From the NCBI RefSeq assembly GCF_018069565.1, contig NZ_JAGPNL010000007.1, forward strand, positions 124,001 through 188,000: a DNA stretch of 64,000 nt, given 5' to 3'. The position numbers and the translations under genes are program-made. The notes under the pieces were generated by a model, which was not told where the DNA came from, ran no database searches, and saw only the letters and a list, made by a program, of their open reading frames with translations. This document shows positions 30,072 to 39,387 of this stretch, piece by piece. Source of the stretch: Streptomyces tagetis. Lineage in GTDB: Bacteria; Actinomycetota; Actinomycetes; Streptomycetales; Streptomycetaceae. Positions within the stretch are counted from its first letter, which is position 1; every line of letters begins with the position of its first letter.

Positions 30072-30158
30072 GTGCTGGTCGCTCGCATGCCCCACCTCGC
30101 GGGCGGCTGTTGACGGCCCGGCCCGCCCCCGAGGTTCTCCCGCGGGGGCGGGCCGGGC
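30072..30158 (+). promoter_or_regulatory. Leader mini-ORF followed by strong hairpin (possible attenuator)
   Basis: GTG 30072 opens a 13-codon frame (MLVARMPHLAGGC) preceded by GGGAAAGGGAG; it stops two bases before a perfect 15-bp inverted repeat (30116-30130 / 30144-30158). The ATPase gene starts 27 bp beyond. A leader peptide abutting a terminator hairpin is attenuator-like; a decayed gene is the alternative. Confidence 0.35.
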
Positions 30159-30185
30159 GCCGAGACGACACGAAGGCTCCACTCA

Positions 30186-30632
30186 ATGACGAGTCTGAGA
30201 ACACCAGTTGAGGTCCCATCCGTCGGCCACCCCACGTACAGCCAGACCTTTCCGTGCGAGCCGTCCACGGCCGAGATCGGCCGCGACCTCGTCCGAGCCG
30301 TCCTCGGTGTGTGGCACCTCGACGGCCTCGCCGACCGTGCCGCGCTGATCGTCACGGAGTTGATCGCGAACGCCGCCCGGCACACTCCGTGTCCCGAGAT
30401 CCGCCTCACGGTTGGGCGGCCGAGCGCGACACGAGTGCGTGTCGGGGTCGTGGACCGGGAACCGACGCGCCTGCCCATACTCAGTCAGGCGGGTGACGAC
30501 GACGAGTCGGGGCGTGGGCTGCTCCTCGTCGATGCTGTCGCCGACCGCTGGGGCTACGACCTGCATGGCTCGGGCAGACGCCCCTGGGGCAAAGAGGTCT
30601 GGGCGGAACTCAGCACCGGGGGCGGCGAGTGA
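30186..30632 (+). CDS. Anti-sigma-type histidine kinase-like ATPase (RsbW family)
   Basis: 148 aa. The GHKL ATPase fold is shown by the N box ELIANAARHTP and the G2-like box GRGLLLVDAVADRWGYD. No transmembrane or sensor part is present. These stand-alone ATPases are very common in Streptomyces and are related to anti-sigma factor kinases. Its stop overlaps the next gene's GTG (GTGA), so it leads an operon of small genes that runs towards the lanthipeptide precursor. Confidence 0.88.
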   Translation: MTSLRTPVEVPSVGHPTYSQTFPCEPSTAEIGRDLVRAVLGVWHLDGLADRAALIVTELIANAARHTPCPEIRLTVGRPSATRVRVGVVDREPTRLPILSQAGDDDESGRGLLLVDAVADRWGYDLHGSGRRPWGKEVWAELSTGGGE

Positions 30633-30841
30633 GTATCCCGGCCACGGCACCCTCGCCCCTTCCGGATCTCGCCCGACTCCGGCCCCGCCAGCAGATGGCC
30701 ATGGACTGCGCCCTCTGCGCCCGCCGGCTGGGAGCGAGTGGGCGACGGCTGGGCGAGATACGCCACCAGGGCCTGCCGTTCCAGCTTTGGGCCTGCGCTC
30801 CCCACTGCCAGGCCGCCAGATCGACCATCCCCACCAGCTGA
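30629..30841 (+). CDS. Small Cys-rich (zinc ribbon-like) protein
   Basis: 70 aa from GTG 30629, overlapping the ATPase stop. Two Cys pairs, CALC and CAPHC, 30 residues apart, could bind one zinc ion. No further motif. Together with the next gene it makes a pair of small Cys-rich proteins with different sequences. Confidence 0.55.
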   Translation: MSIPATAPSPLPDLARLRPRQQMAMDCALCARRLGASGRRLGEIRHQGLPFQLWACAPHCQAARSTIPTS

Positions 30842-30859
30842 GAAAGGGGACGTCCTTCC

Positions 30860-31048
30860 ATGGAGTGGCCGTGGATCACCGGTGATTGCTGGCTCGGCTG
30901 CAGGCGTACCGGAGTTCTGGTGATCTGGCTCGGCCCGGTGCAGTGGGACGGGCAGCACGCCCCCTTCTACGCGTGCGAGCCGTGCCTCGATCGCCTCCAG
31001 GCCCAGGCGCTCGCGTACTTCATGGAGCGGCGGCCGGCATCCGCTTGA
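30860..31048 (+). CDS. Small Cys-rich (zinc ribbon-like) protein
   Basis: 62 aa from ATG 30860, behind an AGAAAGGGGA ribosome site. Two Cys pairs, CWLGC and CEPC, frame a hydrophobic core (GVLVIWLGPVQW). A helix follows (LDRLQAQALAYFMERR). It resembles small zinc-binding proteins found beside RsbW-like ATPases in Streptomyces. Function unknown; the lanthipeptide precursor gene begins 187 bp downstream. Confidence 0.6.
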   Translation: MEWPWITGDCWLGCRRTGVLVIWLGPVQWDGQHAPFYACEPCLDRLQAQALAYFMERRPASA

Positions 31049-31235
31049 TCAGACTTCCGGCACACGACTTCCCGGCCTGAGGCAGGCACCCCCGCGAGGA
31101 CTTCCTACGCGGAGCACGTCACCTCGCGCCGGGTGGCCAGGAGCCGTCGAGGAGCAGCCATCCGGCACCGCTCCCGTGGGCACCTGGTGGGCGCTCCAGC
31201 CCAGTAACACCACAACGATTGCGAGGAGTTGCAGC

Positions 31236-31415
31236 ATGACGCGCAGCACCGTAGTTCCCAGCCGCACCGAAGTACGCCCGCAGATCCCGGGGGCATCGGA
31301 CGGCTTCGACCTGGACGTCTCCCTCGTCGAGATCGTCGACCCGGCCGGCCTGGTCAACCTGACCGACGACAACTGCGGGTCCACCTGCGGCGCCTGCACC
31401 ACCAACGTCGCCTGA
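31236..31415 (+). CDS. FxLD-family lanthipeptide precursor
   Basis: 59 aa, ATG 31236 with GAGGAG seven bases upstream. The leader carries the FDLD motif (residues 24-27, FxLD) followed by VSLVEIVDPAG. The C-terminal core region has three Cys (47, 51, 54) and Ser/Thr at 43, 49, 50, 55 and 56 as dehydration sites, allowing up to three (methyl)lanthionine rings. An Asp-Asp-Asn run precedes the first Cys and may be the target of the methyltransferase. Followed by a hairpin and then lanB, as expected for a peptide needed in excess of its enzymes. Confidence 0.93.
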   Translation: MTRSTVVPSRTEVRPQIPGASDGFDLDVSLVEIVDPAGLVNLTDDNCGSTCGACTTNVA

Positions 31416-31438
31416 CCGGCCCGAGGTCAATCCGGTCT

Positions 31439-31468
31439 GGTGCCGCCGCGTCTCCGCGCGGCGGCACC
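31439..31468 (+). terminator. Hairpin between precursor and lanB (partial terminator)
   Basis: Perfect 12-bp arms GGTGCCGCCGCG / CGCGGCGGCACC with a 6-base loop and no T-run. It lies between the precursor stop and the LanB ribosome site. Such read-through hairpins set a high precursor-to-enzyme ratio in many lanthipeptide operons. Confidence 0.7.
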
Positions 31469-31499
31469 AGCCGCCCGCCCCCACCTACGGAGGTACTTG

Positions 31500-34400
31500 G
31501 TGGTTGCTCCGCCCGCAGCGTTCCGCACCGGCTCCACTGCTCTCGTGCGCGCCGTGGCCCGGCCCTCCCTGCCGTTTCCTCCCTGCCCTGACCTCGATGA
31601 CTGCTCGCCCACTGGTTCGTCTGCCCGCATGGCGTGGCTACGCGCGGTCTGGGCGAACGAGGACGTCGTCGAGGCACTCCAGCACTCCAACCCGGTCCTG
31701 GCCGCGCAGGTAGGGGCCCTGTGCACGGCCGAGCACCCCGCCCTCCGGGATGTGCAGCGCGCCGCGCTGTCCGTGGCCCGCTACCTGCTGCGGGCGCAGC
31801 ACCGGGCGACACCCTTCGGCCTGTTCGCCGGCGTGGCCACCGCGGACTTCGGCCCACAGGCTCGGGCCGACTGGGGCGAGGAGCACGTGGCCGTGGGCCG
31901 CGCAGGGGCAGAGTGGCTGGCGGCCCTGGTTGCACGGCTGGAGTCATGCCCGGACCTCGTCGAACGACTGCCCGTCGTCATCAACAACACCGTGACGTAC
32001 CGGGGAGACCGGCTCATCGTGCCGTTCCAGCCCGACGTTCAGGACGACCGGACTCGCCCGGTCGAGGCGTCTCTGGCCCTGACCGGACCGGTGAGCGCGG
32101 TCCTGGCCGCGACCCGACTACCGATCCGGTTCGGCACCCTCGTGGACAAGCTCCAGGCGGAGTTCCCCGAGGCCGGTCCCGAGAAGGCGCGTCAACTGCT
32201 GGCGGAGCTGATCCGGCGGCGGGTACTGATCACGGGCCTGCACGCTCCGAGCACCGAGACCGACGCACTCGGGTATCTGGTGAGCCAACTCGACGCAATC
32301 GACGCCGGAAGCCTCGCCCCGGTCGCGGAGACCGTACGCGAACTCCACGCGGTCCGGGCTGGCCTAGAGGAGTGCGCCACACACGGCGGCCGGGACAGCG
32401 TCGCGGCGCGGATGCGAGACCTCGTCCCTGGCCTGCGTCGCCACCCCGTCGCGCTCGACCTCCGCCTGGACGCCCAGATCGTTCTGCCGGAAGCGGTCGC
32501 CCAAGAGATCGAGCGGGCCGCTCTCGTCCTGACCCGCTTGAGCATCCGCCCGTACGGGACCGCCGCCTGGAACGAGTACCACCAGCGGTTCTACGAGCGG
32601 TACGGCATCGGCACGATGGTGCCGCTCGCGGAGGTCGTCGCGGACAGCGGCACCGGCTATCCCGACGGCTACCCAGGCGCTCCGGCCAGCGCACGCAGGC
32701 CCCGCGTCTCCGCTCGGGATGACGCCCTCGTACGGCTGGCTCAGGCCGCCGCGCTCGACGGCCGTGACGGAGTGATCCTCACGGACGAACAGATTGAGGC
32801 CCTGGACGTGGGTCCCGACGAGCCTCGGCTGCCGCCGCACATGGAGATTGGGGTGCGGGTGCACGCGGCCAGCCTGGAGGAGTTGCAGCGCGGGCGGTTC
32901 CGACTGGAGGTCGTGAGCCTGTCCCGCGGTGTCGGCGTCTCCACGGGCCGATTCCTCAGCGTGCTGGCCCCTGCCGACCGGGAGGCCCTAGCCACAGAGC
33001 TTGCCGACCTCCCGGCCGCTGACGGCAGCACCATGCCCGCGCAGCTCTCTTTCCCGCCCCTGCTCCCCGAGAGCGCACACGTCACCCGCTCCCCACAGGT
33101 TCTACGCACCGTGATCAGCCTTCAGGAGCACCACGCCCCGCAGGACACCGTCCTGACCCCGGAGGACATGGCTGTGGGGTGCGACGGCCGCCGCATGTAC
33201 CTCGCCGTCCCCGAGCGAGGCCACCGCGTGGAGGCCGTCGGGATGCACGCGCTGAACCTGCGCACCCACACCCCGCCACTGGTGCGGTTCCTCACTGAAC
33301 TGTCCCGCGCTCAGTGTGCGCAGGTCACCGTCTTCGACTGGGGCGCCGCAGCGGCGATGCCGTTCCTGCCACGTCTGCGGTACGGCCGGACCGTGCTGGC
33401 CCCGGCGCGCTGGCGGCTCGAAGCGTCCGAACTGCCCGGCCGTGCCCATCCTCGGGCCGAGTGGGACGCAGCGTTCAGCGACTGGCGTGCCCGGCGGAGG
33501 CTGCCGCGCCGCGTCCATCTCGTAGAGGACGACCGGCGCCTCTTCCTCGACCTCGACGAGGCCGGCCACCGTGCGCTCCTGCGCAGGCACCTCGACCGTA
33601 CGTGCCTGGCCGTACTCGTCGAGGCCCCGGAACCAGAGGCGTACGGCTGGTGCGGTGGGCGAGCCCACGAGGTCGTGGTGCCCCTCAAAGCAACCAGGCC
33701 GTCGGCATGGCCGCCACTACCAGCCCCCAGCCCGGCCCGTGCCCTGTCTGCGACCCAGATGCAGACACCCGCCGCTTCCTCGGTTCTTCTGGCCGCCCTA
33801 TACGGCGACCCCCGCCGCCAAGACGTCTTGCTCTCCCGGCACTGGCCCGGCCTCCTCGAACAACTCGGCAACCCGCCGTGGTGGTTCATCCGCTTCCGCG
33901 ACCCGGACCAGCACCTCCGTGTACGCATCGCCCTCCCCGACCCGGAAGCCTTCGCCGACACGGCCCGAACGGTGAGCGCCTGGGCCGACGAGCTACGAAG
34001 CATCGGCCTGCTGGCCGACCTGCGCTATCCCACCTCCTACCGCGAGATGGGCCGCTGGGGCTCCGGCACCGCATGGGAGGCGGCCGAGGATGTGTTCCGG
34101 GCGGACTCGCGCGCCGTCCTGGCCCAGCTCGCGCAGCCACAGCGCCCCGAACTGCGCACGCTGGTGGCCGCCCACACCGTCGCTATCGCCTCCGCGTTCC
34201 TCGGCAGCACCGAGGCCGGGATGCGATGGCTGATCGACCACATCCCTCCGACAGCCCCCGCTCCCGTTCCACGCCCGCAGTTCACCGACGCCGTACGGCT
34301 CGCCGACCCGAGCGACGACTGGTCGGCGCTGCGCCGCGTCCCAGGCGGGGACGCCATCGTGTCGGGATGGGCCGACCGGGACACGGCGCTCGCCGCGTAC

Positions 34401-34583
34401 CGGCCGCACTTGCCCGGCCCGGACACCCAGGGCATCGCCGTCGACGATGTCTTGACCTCCCTGCTGCACGTCCATTTCGTGCGCCACGTCGCCGTGAACT
34501 TCCCTGAGGAAGAGGTGTGCCTCTACCTGGCACGTGCCGCCGCCCTGGCTTGGACCGCCCGCACCAGGGGGAGGGCTTCGTGA
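31500..34583 (+). CDS. Lantibiotic dehydratase LanB (full length)
   Basis: 1027 aa from GTG 31500, six bases after GGAGG. The N-terminal 700 residues are the glutamylation domain (SVARYLLRAQHRATPFGLFAGVATADFG, then RISVRPYG-like LSIRPYGTAAWNEYHQRF), which uses glutamyl-tRNA to activate Ser/Thr of the precursor. The last 280 residues, starting at ASSVLLAALYGDP, are the SpaB_C-type elimination domain (WWFIRFRDPDQHLRVR). Both halves are in one chain, as in class I lanthipeptide enzymes and unlike split thiopeptide types. The stop overlaps lanC (GTGA). Confidence 0.93.
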   Translation: MVAPPAAFRTGSTALVRAVARPSLPFPPCPDLDDCSPTGSSARMAWLRAVWANEDVVEALQHSNPVLAAQVGALCTAEHPALRDVQRAALSVARYLLRAQHRATPFGLFAGVATADFGPQARADWGEEHVAVGRAGAEWLAALVARLESCPDLVERLPVVINNTVTYRGDRLIVPFQPDVQDDRTRPVEASLALTGPVSAVLAATRLPIRFGTLVDKLQAEFPEAGPEKARQLLAELIRRRVLITGLHAPSTETDALGYLVSQLDAIDAGSLAPVAETVRELHAVRAGLEECATHGGRDSVAARMRDLVPGLRRHPVALDLRLDAQIVLPEAVAQEIERAALVLTRLSIRPYGTAAWNEYHQRFYERYGIGTMVPLAEVVADSGTGYPDGYPGAPASARRPRVSARDDALVRLAQAAALDGRDGVILTDEQIEALDVGPDEPRLPPHMEIGVRVHAASLEELQRGRFRLEVVSLSRGVGVSTGRFLSVLAPADREALATELADLPAADGSTMPAQLSFPPLLPESAHVTRSPQVLRTVISLQEHHAPQDTVLTPEDMAVGCDGRRMYLAVPERGHRVEAVGMHALNLRTHTPPLVRFLTELSRAQCAQVTVFDWGAAAAMPFLPRLRYGRTVLAPARWRLEASELPGRAHPRAEWDAAFSDWRARRRLPRRVHLVEDDRRLFLDLDEAGHRALLRRHLDRTCLAVLVEAPEPEAYGWCGGRAHEVVVPLKATRPSAWPPLPAPSPARALSATQMQTPAASSVLLAALYGDPRRQDVLLSRHWPGLLEQLGNPPWWFIRFRDPDQHLRVRIALPDPEAFADTARTVSAWADELRSIGLLADLRYPTSYREMGRWGSGTAWEAAEDVFRADSRAVLAQLAQPQRPELRTLVAAHTVAIASAFLGSTEAGMRWLIDHIPPTAPAPVPRPQFTDAVRLADPSDDWSALRRVPGGDAIVSGWADRDTALAAYRPHLPGPDTQGIAVDDVLTSLLHVHFVRHVAVNFPEEEVCLYLARAAALAWTARTRGRAS

Positions 34584-35854
34584 CCGCCCACCCCGCGCTC
34601 GGCCTGGTCGACGCCATCGCCGACCGGCTCGCCGATCCCGACACCGTGCCCCTCGGCTCCAGGACGCTGTCCTCGGATCGGCAGCACCTTGCTTACGGCC
34701 CGCCCGGAATCGCGCTCCTGCACATCGAGCTGGCCGCGAGGGGCCTCGGCCCGTGGCACCGCGCCCACGACTGGCTCGCCGCCGCCTCCCGGCACTCGCT
34801 CACCAGCGGCCCGGACAGCCACCCGTTCTACGGAGTGCCCGCCTTCGCTCACGCCCTGAGCTGCGCCGCCGACTACCTCCCCGGCTCTTACCAGCGCGCC
34901 CTCGACGCGATGGACGGACAGATCGCAATCGACGTCGGACGCCGTCTTGACGCCGCACACCGCCGCATCGACGCCGGACGCCTGCCGCAGCTCGCCGAGT
35001 TCGACGCCATCAGGGGCCTCACCGGATACGGCGCCTACCTATTGCGCCGAAACCCCGGCAGTTCCACGATGCGCGCCGTTCTCGACTACTGCGTGCGCCT
35101 CACCGAACCGATCATCCACCATGGCGAGTTCCTGCCGGGCTGGTGGACGGAGACCGGGCCCTCGGGCAGTCCGGACGACCGATTCCCTGGGGGACACGCC
35201 AACACCGGCATGGCGCACGGCATCGGCGGTGTGCTCGCGTTCTTGGCCCTCGCCGCTCGGAACGGCTCCGTGACTGACGGGCACCACACGGCACTGCACA
35301 CCATCCTGACCTGGCTGGACCGCTGGAAGCAGAGAGCTGACGGTGGACCGGTCTGGCCGTACTGGGTCACTCAGGACGAGCTGCGGACGGGGCATCTCGC
35401 CCCGTCCGCGCCCCGGCGGCCGTCCTGGTGCTACGGCACCGCCGGCCTCGTCCGCGCCCAGCAACTTGCCGCGCTCGAACTCGGCGATACGAGCCGCCAG
35501 ATCGACACGGAGAACGCGCTCGTGGCCGCCCTCACCGACCCCGAGCAGCTGAAGGCCACGACGGACAACGGCCTCTGCCACGGGTTCGCCGGCCTCGCCC
35601 ACGCCGCCGCACGTACGGCAGACGACGCCCACCCCTCGACCGCGGGGAAACTCCACGCCGCGATCCCGGCCCTCCTGGCTGCGGTTACCCCACCAGACAC
35701 CGACCCCGAACTCACGGCCACAGCACTCGTTCAGGACGAGGAAGGCGGCCTCGGCCTCCTCGACGGCGCCGCCGGCATAGCCCTGGCCCTCCTGGCGCCT
35801 AGCACCGCCGCACCACCCCGGTCCGCCTGGGACGCATGTCTCTTCATCGCTTGA
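34580..35854 (+). CDS. Lanthionine synthetase C family cyclase LanC
   Basis: 424 aa, GTG start overlapping the lanB stop. The zinc ligands of LanC cyclases are present: Cys284 in SWCYGTAG, and Cys333-His334 in LCHGFAG; AHGIGG supplies the conserved His-Gly element. It adds Cys thiols to dehydrated residues to make (methyl)lanthionine rings. The N-terminal 100 residues are more divergent but include the AYGPPGIALLHIEL repeat of the alpha-toroid. Confidence 0.93.
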   Translation: MTAHPALGLVDAIADRLADPDTVPLGSRTLSSDRQHLAYGPPGIALLHIELAARGLGPWHRAHDWLAAASRHSLTSGPDSHPFYGVPAFAHALSCAADYLPGSYQRALDAMDGQIAIDVGRRLDAAHRRIDAGRLPQLAEFDAIRGLTGYGAYLLRRNPGSSTMRAVLDYCVRLTEPIIHHGEFLPGWWTETGPSGSPDDRFPGGHANTGMAHGIGGVLAFLALAARNGSVTDGHHTALHTILTWLDRWKQRADGGPVWPYWVTQDELRTGHLAPSAPRRPSWCYGTAGLVRAQQLAALELGDTSRQIDTENALVAALTDPEQLKATTDNGLCHGFAGLAHAAARTADDAHPSTAGKLHAAIPALLAAVTPPDTDPELTATALVQDEEGGLGLLDGAAGIALALLAPSTAAPPRSAWDACLFIA

Positions 35855-35875
35855 TCCACCGACCGAAGGACCTCT

Positions 35876-37957
35876 ATGCCTCCCGACCACTGGCAGCAGC
35901 ACAACATCACCTTCCTCGACCGCGAGAGCGCCCGGCGCACCATCGCCGAACGCCTCGGCCCCGCCCTGATCGAGGCCGAGGCCGACGGGCAGCTCGCCGG
36001 CTGGTGGTTCATGAACAAGCAGGCCTGGCCGCTGCGTTACCTCGCGGACGAGCCCTCACCAGCCATTGAGTCGCTCCTGAGCGATCTCATCGGCGACGGC
36101 GTGGCCGTGTCGTGCCTGCCCTGCGTCTACGAGCCCGAGACCGACACGTTCGGCGGACCCGAGGCCATGGATGCAGCCCACGAACTGTTCCACAGCGACT
36201 CCCACCACCTGCTCACCTACCAGCTGAGCCCGATGCACTTGGGACGCCGGGAGACCGCCGTCCTGCTGGCGAGCGTCATGATGCGCGGTGCTGGACTCGA
36301 CTGGTTCGAACAGGGCGACGTATGGGCGAAGGTCGCGGCCCTGCGACCGGCCGCCAATCCACCACCACCCGCACGAGCCGCCGAACTGGCTCCGGCCATG
36401 CGGAAACTCATGACCGCCGATGCCCACAGCCTTTGTCGCCCGCGTGGCCCACTGCACGCTCACGAGGAATGGGTGACCGCCTTCGAACGGGCCGGAGCCA
36501 CGCTCGCCGAGCTTGCAGGCCGCGGCGCCCTCACCCGCGGCCTGCGAGCCGTCATCGCCCATCACGTGATCTTCCACGCCAACCGCGCCGGTCTCCTCCG
36601 GGACGACCAGAGCGCCCTGTCCCACATCGCACGAGAGGTAGTCATGGGAACGAGTGACCACACCGAGTCGCCTACCGAGGCAACAGCCGACATCGATAGC
36701 GTCAGCGCGGTGAACACCGACACGATCACCACCCCCACGGCGGACGCCGAGCGTCTCCGCAACGCCCTGGTCGACCAGCTCCGCGCGGACGGACACGCCC
36801 GCACGCCCGCCGTCGAGACCGCGTTGCGGACCGTGCCCCGCCACGTGTTCGTGCCCGAGGCGTTGCTCGAAGACGCCTACACCAACGCGCCAGTGCACAT
36901 CAAGTACGACACCGACGGCACGTCCATTTCCTGCGCCTCCCAGCCAGGCGTCGTCGCCCTCATGCTGGACCAGCTCGACGCCCAGCCCGGCGAGCGCATC
37001 CTCGAACTCGGTGCCGGCACCGGCTACAACGCCGGTCTGCTCGCCCACCTGGTCGGCGAGAGCGGACACGTGACCACGCTCGACGTCGATGACGATCTGG
37101 TGGAGGGCGCCCGTGCGCACCTCGCCGCCGCCGGGATCACCAACGTCCAGGCCGTGACCCGCGACGGGGCTCTCGGCTACACCGAGGGAGCACCGTACGA
37201 CCGGATCATTGCCACTGTGGGCGCGCACGGTGTTCCGCATGCTTGGCTGCACCAGCTTGCCCCCGGCGGTCGGCTCCTCGTCCCCCAGCGCCTCAAGGGC
37301 ACGGTGTCCCGCTCCATCGCCTACGAGCAGCGTGACGGCCGGTGGGTGTCCCTCGGCAGCGAGATGAACACCTTCATGCCGCTTCGGCGGGGCATCGCTG
37401 ACGACGACCGCCGAGTGATCCCGCTCAGTACGGACGGCGCCGTACGACTCCAGGCCCCCGCCGGGCTCAACATCGACGCCGACGCCCTCGCAGGCGTACT
37501 TGACCAGCCGCGCACCGAGAAGTGGACCGGCATGACGGTCCGCGCCATGGAGTCGCCGGAATGGATGGAACTGTTCGTCACCTGCTCCCTTCCCTCCGGC
37601 CTGATCCGGATGCTGTTTCCCCAGAGCGCCAAGGGCACTCTGCTCACGGAGGACCCCTACCCCTCGTCGACCGCGGTCGTCGACAAGGGCGCCGTCACCT
37701 ACCTCGCCCGGCGGCTGTCGAATAAGCAGACGCCCGAGGGCGACAAGCTCTGGGAGTTCGGCGTCATCGGCCACGGCCCCGGCAGTGACGAACTGGCCGC
37801 GAGGGTCGCCGACGCCATCCGCACCTGGGATCGCGACTACCACGACCGTGAGGCCACGTTCGAGATCCAGCCCCTTGACGCCCCCGAGATCGAGCAGCGC
37901 CCCGGTCTCTTCGCCCTCGACACCCCGCTGAACCGCATCGTCGTCGACTGGCGATGA
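35876..37957 (+). CDS. FxLD-system methyltransferase (SpaB_C-like domain plus isoaspartyl methyltransferase-like domain)
   Basis: 693 aa. About residues 1-260 resemble the thiopeptide-type SpaB_C domain seen at the LanB C-terminus (WWFMNKQAWPLRYL). About 285-480 is a protein-L-isoaspartate O-methyltransferase-type SAM domain: ILELGAGTGYNAG (E377 onward), with PRHVFVPEALLEDAY upstream. About 480-693 is an extra C-terminal domain found in this subfamily. Related LanS-type enzymes in class I lanthipeptide clusters methylate a core Asp to drive isoaspartate formation. The precursor's Asp residues fit that role, but the site is not shown. Confidence 0.88.
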   Translation: MPPDHWQQHNITFLDRESARRTIAERLGPALIEAEADGQLAGWWFMNKQAWPLRYLADEPSPAIESLLSDLIGDGVAVSCLPCVYEPETDTFGGPEAMDAAHELFHSDSHHLLTYQLSPMHLGRRETAVLLASVMMRGAGLDWFEQGDVWAKVAALRPAANPPPPARAAELAPAMRKLMTADAHSLCRPRGPLHAHEEWVTAFERAGATLAELAGRGALTRGLRAVIAHHVIFHANRAGLLRDDQSALSHIAREVVMGTSDHTESPTEATADIDSVSAVNTDTITTPTADAERLRNALVDQLRADGHARTPAVETALRTVPRHVFVPEALLEDAYTNAPVHIKYDTDGTSISCASQPGVVALMLDQLDAQPGERILELGAGTGYNAGLLAHLVGESGHVTTLDVDDDLVEGARAHLAAAGITNVQAVTRDGALGYTEGAPYDRIIATVGAHGVPHAWLHQLAPGGRLLVPQRLKGTVSRSIAYEQRDGRWVSLGSEMNTFMPLRRGIADDDRRVIPLSTDGAVRLQAPAGLNIDADALAGVLDQPRTEKWTGMTVRAMESPEWMELFVTCSLPSGLIRMLFPQSAKGTLLTEDPYPSSTAVVDKGAVTYLARRLSNKQTPEGDKLWEFGVIGHGPGSDELAARVADAIRTWDRDYHDREATFEIQPLDAPEIEQRPGLFALDTPLNRIVVDWR

Positions 37958-38045
37958 CGTCCCACGCGTAGCGGACGGTGCCCGTCGGCACACGGCTGGC
38001 GGGCACCGCCGCCTCAGCAGTCCTCACTTTCGACCCGGGGGATCC

Positions 38046-39179
38046 ATGGACCCGCACGGCCTCACAGCCCAGCGCTTCCCGCTCGTCGCCCGATTCCGCC
38101 CCGCCTGCCTGCCTCTGCCGGAACGTGTGCGCGCACTCGTCGACCTGGCCGACACCGCAGTGAAGAAGGCCGACCAGGGTCTCGCATCGGCCGTCTACAA
38201 CCAGGCCGCGCTCATCGCCTCCGACCTCGGCCTCCCCGACCTCGCCCGCGAGATGTGCCACCAGCACGCCGCCGCCTACCTCCACGCCTGCCCCCTGCCC
38301 GGCATGACCGCGATCCGAGGACTGGAACCGGTCGTCAACCTCGCCCGCCTCCAGATCCGCGCTGGCCACGCCGACGAGGGGCGTCAGCGACTCCTCGACC
38401 TGTACAAGGCCGTGGAGACCGGCACAGCGGCACGGTTCGAGGGCGTCACCGTACCTGCGGACCTCACTGCGACCCGTGAAGACCGCCAGGAAGTTCGCGC
38501 ATGGCTGTGGCGCGTCCTCCTCGCAGACGGCACGCGCACCCTCGCCACCGAGGGGCGATGGGCCGAGGCCCTGGCGCACATCGAAGCCCACCATGGCATC
38601 GGGCAGCGGATGCTCGACGGTCGGCAGGTCGCCGTACTCGCCGCCCTCACTGCGAACGACACGGCAGGGGCTGCGGGTCTCCTTACTGCCACGAAGCCCG
38701 GCGACCCGTGGGAACAAGCCGTCACGGCATGCCTGACCGTCCTGTGCCGCCGTGACGCCGGGCAGCCGATCGACAGCCATCTGCCCGACCTGGTGACGGC
38801 CTACTCCGGACGGAAGGCCGAACCCGGGATGACCGTCTTCGACACTCGCCTCGGACTTACCGTCCTCGACGCGATCGGGCCCGCCGAGGAGCTCGCCGCG
38901 CACCTCATCGTCGAGGACCTCTACCGCAGGACGACGGACGCCAAGGACGGCTATGCGGCCCGCGAGAATTTGGCTCACCCTCGGTTCGCCGAGATTGCCA
39001 CGGACCGGCAAGTGCAGGACTGTCGCGCGCTGGTGGGCGCCTGCGCCCTCGGCACGGGGTTCTTCCCGGACGAGCTGCGAGGAGAACTGACGTCGGCTCT
39101 GCGCGCCAGCGACAGCGTGATCCGGAAAAGCCTCACATGTTCCTCCGATACCGGAGGAACGCAACCCCTGCGGGCCTGA
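38046..39179 (+). CDS. Accessory helical protein of the lanthipeptide cluster
   Basis: 377 aa, ATG 38046 behind GGGGGATCC. Helical throughout, with TPR-like spacing (VDLADTAVKKADQGLASAVYNQAALIASDLGLPDLA). No catalytic motif or membrane segment is visible. Genes of this type occur beside FxLD clusters in other actinomycetes as far as I recall, but their role (regulation, immunity or scaffold) is not known. It is the last cargo gene before the right att site. Confidence 0.6.
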   Translation: MDPHGLTAQRFPLVARFRPACLPLPERVRALVDLADTAVKKADQGLASAVYNQAALIASDLGLPDLAREMCHQHAAAYLHACPLPGMTAIRGLEPVVNLARLQIRAGHADEGRQRLLDLYKAVETGTAARFEGVTVPADLTATREDRQEVRAWLWRVLLADGTRTLATEGRWAEALAHIEAHHGIGQRMLDGRQVAVLAALTANDTAGAAGLLTATKPGDPWEQAVTACLTVLCRRDAGQPIDSHLPDLVTAYSGRKAEPGMTVFDTRLGLTVLDAIGPAEELAAHLIVEDLYRRTTDAKDGYAARENLAHPRFAEIATDRQVQDCRALVGACALGTGFFPDELRGELTSALRASDSVIRKSLTCSSDTGGTQPLRA

Positions 39180-39387
39180 CGGTCCCTATCGGCGCTGTCT
39201 GCGCTGCTGCTCGATAGGCGTCGCAGTCGTCGGCGGAAGCTGACCGCCGTGGGTCTGCCGGGCGCGGATCGATCCTGCGAGGGTGGAACGGCGGCGGGCG
39301 GCTTCGGCTCGGCGGTTGGGTGCCGGGTTGCGGCCGGTGTGCTGGATGCGGGTGATCAGGACGCGGGCGGGCTGTCGAGCGGTGGTC

